Assembly: GCA_013696385.1 (NCBI GenBank)
Contig: JACCYR010000317.1
Location: 1 to 10,096 of the forward strand
Length of the DNA stretch: 10,096 nt
DNA from: Acidobacteriota bacterium
Lineage (GTDB): Bacteria; Acidobacteriota; Blastocatellia; Pyrinomonadales; Pyrinomonadaceae
Direction of reading: 5' to 3'
Numbering within the stretch: position 1 is the stretch's first letter; the number at the start of each line of letters is the position of its first letter. The position numbers were made by a program, and so were the translations under genes. The notes under the pieces are model-generated. The model did no database searches. It was not told where the DNA came from and saw only the letters and a list, made by a program, of their open reading frames with translations. This document shows positions 6,702 through 10,096 of the stretch, piece by piece.

Positions 6702-7162
6702 AAAATTATTCTCGCTTTTTGTTCAGATTTATAAAAAAACAGGCACAATGCCAAAATAATAAAAGCCGCGAGTGCCATCAGTGGAATCGTGATAAAGCCG
6801 AGCCACTCGATTTGCCTTGAAGTGCAGGAAATTCCCTGCGTGCAGGGCGCAATGCTTTCGGGAATGATTCCGTAGTAAAGCAGATTATGGTAAATCGAAA
6901 CTGCTAAACCAATCAGACAAACGGGCAAGGCGTAAAACTTCATCCGTCTGTCGCGCAGAAGGATTCCGACACCGATAATAACGACGAGCGGATACATTGC
7001 GATGCGCTGATACCAACACAAAACGCACGGCGGCAAATTCATTACTTCGCTAAAGAAAAGACTGCCAACCGTGGCAATCAGAGCGAGAATCCACGCCAAA
7101 TACGGCAAAATACCGTTTAGCTTTGTTTCCTGCAAGTCCTCAATTTGTTCCGGTTTCTCCAT
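6698..7162 (-). CDS. dsbB: DsbB/BdbC-family disulfide bond formation protein
   Basis: A 154-residue inner-membrane quinone reductase that would re-oxidise the DsbA-like partner encoded just downstream and pass electrons to the quinone pool. Four hydrophobic segments are visible (about 17-37, 52-70, 77-97, 121-143). The first periplasmic loop carries the redox pair Cys46-x-x-Cys49 in PPCVLCWYQRIAMYPL, the family signature, with the conserved Arg52. The second loop has Cys107 and Cys113 (APCTQGISC), spaced closely as in the short BdbC branch rather than as in E. coli DsbB. Its TGA overlaps the next gene's ATG (ATGA), so the pair is probably translationally coupled. Its start is preceded only by a close AGGA. 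It is flanked upstream, after 37 bases, by the P-II remnant. All four catalytic cysteines are intact, so it should work although its neighbours are broken. Confidence 0.95.
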   Translation of the reverse strand: MEKPEQIEDLQETKLNGILPYLAWILALIATVGSLFFSEVMNLPPCVLCWYQRIAMYPLVVIIGVGILLRDRRMKFYALPVCLIGLAVSIYHNLLYYGIIPESIAPCTQGISCTSRQIEWLGFITIPLMALAAFIILALCLFFYKSEQKARIIL

Positions 7163-7199
7163 TTCCTGTCTAATGATTTTATATTTCCCATCAGCCGTT

Positions 7200-7327
7200 T
7201 CAAATCAAAACAGCATTTTCAATCGGCGTAATTAGAATAATTCCGTCGCCTTTTTGCCGGTGCGCACGTGTTCACGGATAGCCGCCACAATTTGTTCGAC
7301 CATATCATCATCGGCAACGAAAATCAT
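7200..7327 (-). pseudogene. P-II (GlnB/GlnK-like) signalling protein remnant, 5'-truncated and frameshifted
   Basis: Reading from 7327, the frame gives MIFVADDDMVEQIVAAI, then REHVRTGKK. Moving by one base at a run of five A/T (7251-7255) continues as GDGIILITPIENAVLI and stops at 7200-7202. Joined, this is the C-terminal half of a P-II protein: the VEQIV..I helix, the TGKxGDG turn and the final strand before the usual RTGE tail. Roughly the first 60 residues, including the T-loop, are absent, and an in-frame TAA sits directly before the first codon. One missing A in the run restores the frame exactly. P-II relatives are known in RND metal-efflux operons, which fits the neighbours. I call it decayed; a -1 slip at the A run is possible, but the missing N-terminal half argues against a working protein. 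Confidence 0.8.
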
Positions 7328-7348
7328 TTAATTGTCGGTTTGAATGGA

Positions 7349-7792
7349 TTAAGCGATACGCGGCGGACGGTAAAGTTCCTTTAGATGTTTATCCGACTGC
7401 AAATGTTTGAGCGCGAAATTAGCGGTTGATTGTGGTTTGCCGGATAAAATCATCTGCGGAACTGATTCGACAGCGTTAAAACCGTGTAAAGTGTGCGGAC
7501 AACAGCAGAAACATTCTTCATCTCCGGTCGGCAAATTCGGCGCGTTGTCTTGCTGAGATGATTGAGAAGTGTTAAAAACAGCTTGCACAAAAGTCTGATT
7601 ATCAGCTTTCTGATTTCGCCTTATTTTTTGGATTTGGTTTGCATAATGCGGAATGCCAACCGCTTCATTTCCGCAGTAGGCTTGCAAAACACTAATATCG
7701 GCAAAGGCATACACCACAAACAAAAGCGCAAAAAGACGCGAAATTATGCGTTTCCAATCAGATTGACCTTTTTGTTTGTATAATATTATCAA
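7349..7792 (-). CDS. Secreted or anchored Cys-rich small protein, possibly metal-related
   Basis: A 147-residue protein with a basic N-terminus (KQKGQSDWKR), a hydrophobic signal/anchor segment (about 18-38, LFALLFVVYAFADISVLQA) and Cys40 just after it. A polar Gln/Asn/Ser-rich linker leads to a striking cluster, Cys94, Cys96, Cys97, Cys98, then His100 and His103 (ECFCCCPHTLH), and the C-terminus is HLKELYRPPRIA. Short exported Cys/His proteins like this often sit at the head of Czc/Cus-type metal efflux operons. Here it is followed, after only 21 bases, by a broken P-II gene, which supports a metal context; that is inference. The start is uncertain: the 5' end used is a TTG with no good Shine-Dalgarno, there is no in-frame ATG upstream of the hydrophobic segment, and a promoter-like box overlaps it. 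Confidence 0.65.
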   Translation of the reverse strand: MIILYKQKGQSDWKRIISRLFALLFVVYAFADISVLQAYCGNEAVGIPHYANQIQKIRRNQKADNQTFVQAVFNTSQSSQQDNAPNLPTGDEECFCCCPHTLHGFNAVESVPQMILSGKPQSTANFALKHLQSDKHLKELYRPPRIA

Positions 7793-7828
7793 AGAAATAA
7801 AACTACAATTTTTTCAAAATAAAGTCAA
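7780..7828 (-). promoter_or_regulatory. Candidate promoter(s) upstream of the Cys-rich secreted protein
   Basis: The 159-base gap between the two small genes (7793-7951) contains two overlapping minus-strand candidates. One is TTGACT (7828-7823), 17 bases, then a poor TAGTTT (7805-7800). The other is TTGTAG (7808-7803), 17 bases, then TATTAT (7785-7780). The second would place the transcript start inside the proposed coding region, casting doubt on the TTG start. The rest of the gap is AT-rich, and I see no gene or strong terminator in it. Confidence 0.3.
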
Positions 7829-7951
7829 AAACGAAGCAGCAATCAACAAACAATATCGCCGCCTTTTTATTAATTACCACAAATTCGTAAGTGTGCTAAA
7901 AAAAGTATTTAATCAATTTTTCAAACAAAATTTTTGTTCACCTGCGGCTTT

Positions 7952-8143
7952 TTAAGTTTCGGTTTCTTGTCTTTCCTTTTCTCTTTGAATTAGCCTTTCT
8001 TTTACCTGAAAGCGGTAACTCAAAAAGAAACAAACCGCACCAAAAACCGCAGAAACAAACATTGCGTCCGTTTTGCTCTGCCACAGAAAAAATGCGGCGA
8101 CTCCTGCCAGAATCACCGCTAAAATTTGAAATAATCTTTCCAT
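7952..8143 (-). CDS. Small two-helix membrane protein, unknown
   Basis: A 63-residue protein I do not recognise. It has two predicted membrane helices (about 5-21, ILAVILAGVAAFFLW, and 27-43, FVSAVFGAVCFFLSY) joined by a short QSKTDA loop, and ends in a charged tail rich in Lys, Glu, Gln and Arg (VKERLIQREKERQETET). The frame extends upstream to a TTG at 8179, but I chose the ATG at 8143 because the extra 12 residues are polar and unlike a membrane N-terminus, and because a -10-like TATAAA sits just before this ATG. It follows the DUF4126 gene closely on the same strand. It may be a minor envelope component; no function can be assigned. Length and hydropathy make it plausible as a real gene, but there is no family evidence. 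Confidence 0.55.
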   Translation of the reverse strand: MERLFQILAVILAGVAAFFLWQSKTDAMFVSAVFGAVCFFLSYRFQVKERLIQREKERQETET

Positions 8144-8152
8144 TGGTTGAAT

Positions 8153-8179
8153 TTTATACTGCTCATTGGATATTATCAA
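8153..8179 (-). promoter_or_regulatory. Candidate promoter for the 63-residue membrane protein, possibly leaderless
   Basis: On the minus strand, TTGATA (8179-8174) or TTTGAT (8180-8175) lies 15-16 bases before TATAAA (8158-8153). The ATG at 8143 begins only 9 bases after this -10 box, so transcription would start within a few bases of the start codon. No Shine-Dalgarno precedes that ATG, which agrees with a leaderless mRNA. This is pattern matching only; AT-rich DNA gives such boxes by chance. Confidence 0.35.
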
Positions 8180-8182
8180 AAA

Positions 8183-8809
8183 TCAAGGAGCTTTACGCGC
8201 AACTTCCCGAAAACTTTCGCCCGCAAAAATTGCGCGGATGGCATTGAAAATTCGGCGGACGGCGCGAAAGATTTTCGGCGCGAACCAAACAAAGAAAATC
8301 AAAAAAATCATCAAAACAAGCGTAATCAAAATCGGCGCAAACACCGCCAGAATCGTTCCGACAAATGCGATTACGTCTTCAACCAAAGACAAAACCCAAT
8401 TTGAAACCGGTTCGGGCGAAAGATTTGCTCCGGCGCGAACCGCCGCTTTTGTGCCGTGCGACGAAAACGCCAAACCGCCGCCGAGCAAAGTTGCAATCGT
8501 CTGCATACTCGCGTCAGTTTGGTTGGTCGCCGCGTAAGCAACAATTGCGCCTGCCGGAACTCTTATAAATGTGTGAACAACATCCCAAACACTGTCAACG
8601 TATGGAATTTTATCGGCGAAAAATTCAATGATGTAAAGAAATCCGGCAATTCCGATAATCCACCAATTATCCAAAACATTTAAACCGCCGGGCAGATGTG
8701 TAAATCCAAACTTTTGCAACAAACCTAAAACCGTTACGGTTGCGTAAAGATTGATGCCCGCCGTCCACGCCGAACCGAGAGCCAAAGATAATGTCGAAAA
8801 CCATTCCAT
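8183..8809 (-). CDS. DUF4126 family integral membrane protein
   Basis: A 208-residue membrane protein of unknown function. The family is recognised by the GINLYATVTVLGLL stretch (about 18-31), the PGGL turn (40-43) and the block reading DKIPYVDSVWDVVHTFIR (66-83), all typical of DUF4126. Hydrophobic segments lie at about 4-30, 48-64, 83-93 and 138-176, followed by a basic amphipathic C-terminus (APKIFRAVRRIF). The start is well supported: a strong Shine-Dalgarno AAGGAG (8817-8822) sits 7 bases before the ATG. It is preceded by the nonamer hairpin and followed closely by a small membrane protein gene, with which it may be co-transcribed. No catalytic residues or substrate can be named from sequence. 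Confidence 0.9.
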   Translation of the reverse strand: MEWFSTLSLALGSAWTAGINLYATVTVLGLLQKFGFTHLPGGLNVLDNWWIIGIAGFLYIIEFFADKIPYVDSVWDVVHTFIRVPAGAIVAYAATNQTDASMQTIATLLGGGLAFSSHGTKAAVRAGANLSPEPVSNWVLSLVEDVIAFVGTILAVFAPILITLVLMIFLIFFVWFAPKIFRAVRRIFNAIRAIFAGESFREVARKAP

Positions 8810-8845
8810 CGCATTTCTCCTTTTAGAGAAATTTTAAACAAGATA

Positions 8846-8901
8846 GACAGGATTTACAGGATTTTTTAAGTTTTATCCTGCTCATCCTGTTCATCCTGTT
8901 T
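8846..8901. repeat. Inverted nonamer repeat / hairpin between regulator and DUF4126 gene
   Basis: Two copies of an ACAGGATTT-like nonamer (8847-8866) face three ATCCTGTTC-like copies (8874-8900). The arms pair as ACAGGAT with ATCCTGT plus an inner CAGGAT with ATCCTG, with three mismatches between the two helices and an AT-rich loop. Period-9 repeats of this kind occur between genes in many unrelated bacteria. Because it lies directly after the regulator's stop codon on the minus strand, it could stop transcription or protect the 3' end of the mRNA. There is no long U-tract, so a classical intrinsic terminator is not proven. Confidence 0.75.
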
Positions 8902-8919
8902 TAACTTTCTCGCTGATTA

Positions 8920-10096
8920 TCAAATTTCGTCCTCGTCTTCCGCTGCGTCTGAATCTTTTTTAATGCCGAATTTTTCCAATCGGTATTGCAAAGTCCGAAA
9001 CGTCAAACCGAGCATTTTCGCCGATTTCGTGATGTTATTGTCAGTGCGTTCCATTGCCTGCATTATCAAACTGCGCTCGACGTCTTCAAAATTTACGCCT
9101 TCGGGCGGCAGTTTGAAAAGTTCGTCGGCTGATGCGGGAACGTTTTCGCGCACCATTTCCGGCGGGAAATCTTCGATTGTAATCGTGTCGTTTTCGCACA
9201 AAAGAGTGGCGCGTTCAATTGCCGATTCAAGTTGGCGGACATTTCCCGGATAACTGTAATTTTCGAGCAAACGCTTGGCTTCGGCGTTGATTTTTATCTC
9301 GCGTTTGGTATCGCGTGTATGTTTTTTCAAAAAATACTCAATCAAAACAGGAATATCGGAACGGCGCGTCCGCAGCGGCGGAATTTCGATGCTCAAAACA
9401 TTTAAGCGATAATATAAATCTTCGCGGAATCTGCCGTCTTGCGTCATTTTTAATAAATCACGATTTGTCGCGGCGACAACGCGCACATCCGTCTTTAATT
9501 CCTTTGTTCCGCCGACGCGCCGAATCTGTTTTTCCTGCAAAGCGCGAAGAATTTTTGCTTGCAGAGAAATGTCGAGTTCGCCGATTTCGTCGAGAAACAA
9601 AGTTCCGCCATCGGCAACTTCAAACAGACCTTTCTTTTCACCAACTGCGCCGGTAAAACTTCCTTTCTCGTGTCCGAAAAGTTCCGATTCAAGCAGATTT
9701 TCGTTAATTGCGGCGCAGTTGACGGCTTGAAAAACTTCGTCCGTCCGCAATGAATTGTTGTGAATCGCCCGCGCAATTAACTCTTTTCCCGTTCCCGATT
9801 CGCCGCGAATCAGCACTGTTGAATTTGACTTTGCGACTTTCAAGATCAGCTTTTTCACCTTGTCCATTTCCGGCGAATCGGAAACGATTTCCGCATCGAG
9901 CGTCGTTAATTTATTCAAAGCGCGTGAAATCGTGTCGAGCAATTTCTCCGCATCATACGGTTTTTGCAAATAATCAAACGCCCCAAGCCGAAGCGCGTCA
10001 ACCGCCGAATCAACCGTTCCGTGCGCCGTCAAAAGAAGAACAATAATTGATTTATCAAAATCGGTTAATTCCTTCAGCAAATCCAAACCGCTCATT
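8920..10096 (-). CDS. Sigma-54-dependent NtrC-family response regulator (N-terminus off window)
   Basis: A two-component transcription activator that, when phosphorylated, would hydrolyse ATP to open sigma-54 promoters. The frame runs through the window edge, so the phospho-acceptor Asp and the true start are missing. The first visible Met is the internal one of a receiver MSGLDLL segment. Counting from that Met: receiver remainder 1-60 with the conserved Thr23 (LLTAHG) and Lys45 (QKPYD); AAA+ domain about 72-300 with Walker A GESGTGKE (98-105), sigma-54 contact loop GSFTGA (145-150; Ser where most have Ala), Walker B GGTLFLDEIG (163-172) and a YPGNVRQLE sensor-II region (282-290); Fis-type helix-turn-helix about 345-378 (NNITKSAKMLGL). 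An acidic tail DAAEDEDEI ends the protein. A partner histidine kinase would be expected upstream, outside the window. Family assignment is firm; the target genes are unknown and I found no clear -24/-12 promoter here. Confidence 0.97.
   Translation of the reverse strand, partial: MSGLDLLKELTDFDKSIIVLLLTAHGTVDSAVDALRLGAFDYLQKPYDAEKLLDTISRALNKLTTLDAEIVSDSPEMDKVKKLILKVAKSNSTVLIRGESGTGKELIARAIHNNSLRTDEVFQAVNCAAINENLLESELFGHEKGSFTGAVGEKKGLFEVADGGTLFLDEIGELDISLQAKILRALQEKQIRRVGGTKELKTDVRVVAATNRDLLKMTQDGRFREDLYYRLNVLSIEIPPLRTRRSDIPVLIEYFLKKHTRDTKREIKINAEAKRLLENYSYPGNVRQLESAIERATLLCENDTITIEDFPPEMVRENVPASADELFKLPPEGVNFEDVERSLIMQAMERTDNNITKSAKMLGLTFRTLQYRLEKFGIKKDSDAAEDEDEI

Noticed and set aside
7250..7258. 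Programmed -1 frameshift in the P-II gene
   Set aside because: The run has five A rather than the six of an A AAA AAG slippery site, and the N-terminal half of the gene is absent, so decay is the better explanation.
7763..7784. Plus-strand promoter TTGACC / TATAAT
   Set aside because: The boxes are good individually, but only 10 bases separate them, and no gene follows on the plus strand.
7923..7938. Near-palindrome AACAAAA/TTTTTGTT as terminator after the 63-residue protein
   Set aside because: The stem is almost all A/T with no loop and one unpaired base; too weak to support termination.
8062..8683. Several overlapping plus-strand frames opposite the DUF4126 gene
   Set aside because: Arg/Asn/Lys-rich antisense translations of a recognised membrane protein with a strong ribosome site; no start signals or domains.
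8810..8919. Sigma-54 (-24/-12) promoter for the DUF4126 gene
   Set aside because: I found no TGGCAC-N5-TTGC-like sequence in this gap despite the neighbouring NtrC-type regulator.
1..10096. CRISPR array, rRNA, tRNA, prophage or insertion sequence
   Set aside because: No spaced direct repeats, no tRNA or rRNA-like segments, and no transposase, integrase or phage proteins were seen on either strand.

Overview
The window is about 10.1 kb of moderately AT-rich bacterial DNA in which every supportable gene lies on the minus strand, so the reading order is from base 10096 down to base 1. Protein style (Lys/Asn-rich, short lipoproteins and secreted proteins), a DUF4126 membrane protein, an NtrC-type regulator and intergenic heptamer/nonamer repeats suggest a Gram-negative environmental bacterium. 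My best guess is Acidobacteriota (Blastocatellia/Pyrinomonadaceae-like). That is inference from gene style, not from a marker gene.

Layout, in transcription order. (1) 10096-8920: a sigma-54-dependent NtrC-family response regulator cut by the window edge, followed by a hairpin-forming nonamer repeat. (2) 8809-7952: a DUF4126 membrane protein with a strong Shine-Dalgarno and a 63-residue two-helix membrane protein. (3) 7792-5838: what looks like the wreck of a heavy-metal efflux locus. It holds a secreted Cys-rich small protein, a 5'-truncated and frameshifted P-II remnant, an intact DsbB/DsbA-like thiol-oxidation pair joined by an ATGA overlap, and the last 56 codons of a P1B-type metal-transporting ATPase, which start directly after the DsbA-like stop codon and in the same frame. 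(4) 5748-774: a tightly packed set of six genes that may be one operon: a UGT-like glycosyltransferase, two short coiled-coil proteins, a Can-type beta-carbonic anhydrase, a signal-peptide-bearing dikinase-like protein with the glucan-water-dikinase domain order (His domain before the ATP-grasp), and a small TPR lipoprotein. (5) 665-270: a DoxX-family membrane protein. (6) 269-1: no gene, but a GC-rich, cloverleaf-like structured element.

The DsbA/DsbB pair would form and recycle disulfides in the cell envelope, and its flanking remnants suggest it once served metal-handling envelope proteins. The carbonic anhydrase stop and dikinase start overlap (ATGA), suggesting coupled translation. The dikinase signal peptide is encoded almost entirely by two different 7-bp tandem repeats, so its export may be recently acquired or a mis-set start. 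The points most worth checking are the eroded metal locus and the exported GWD-like dikinase.
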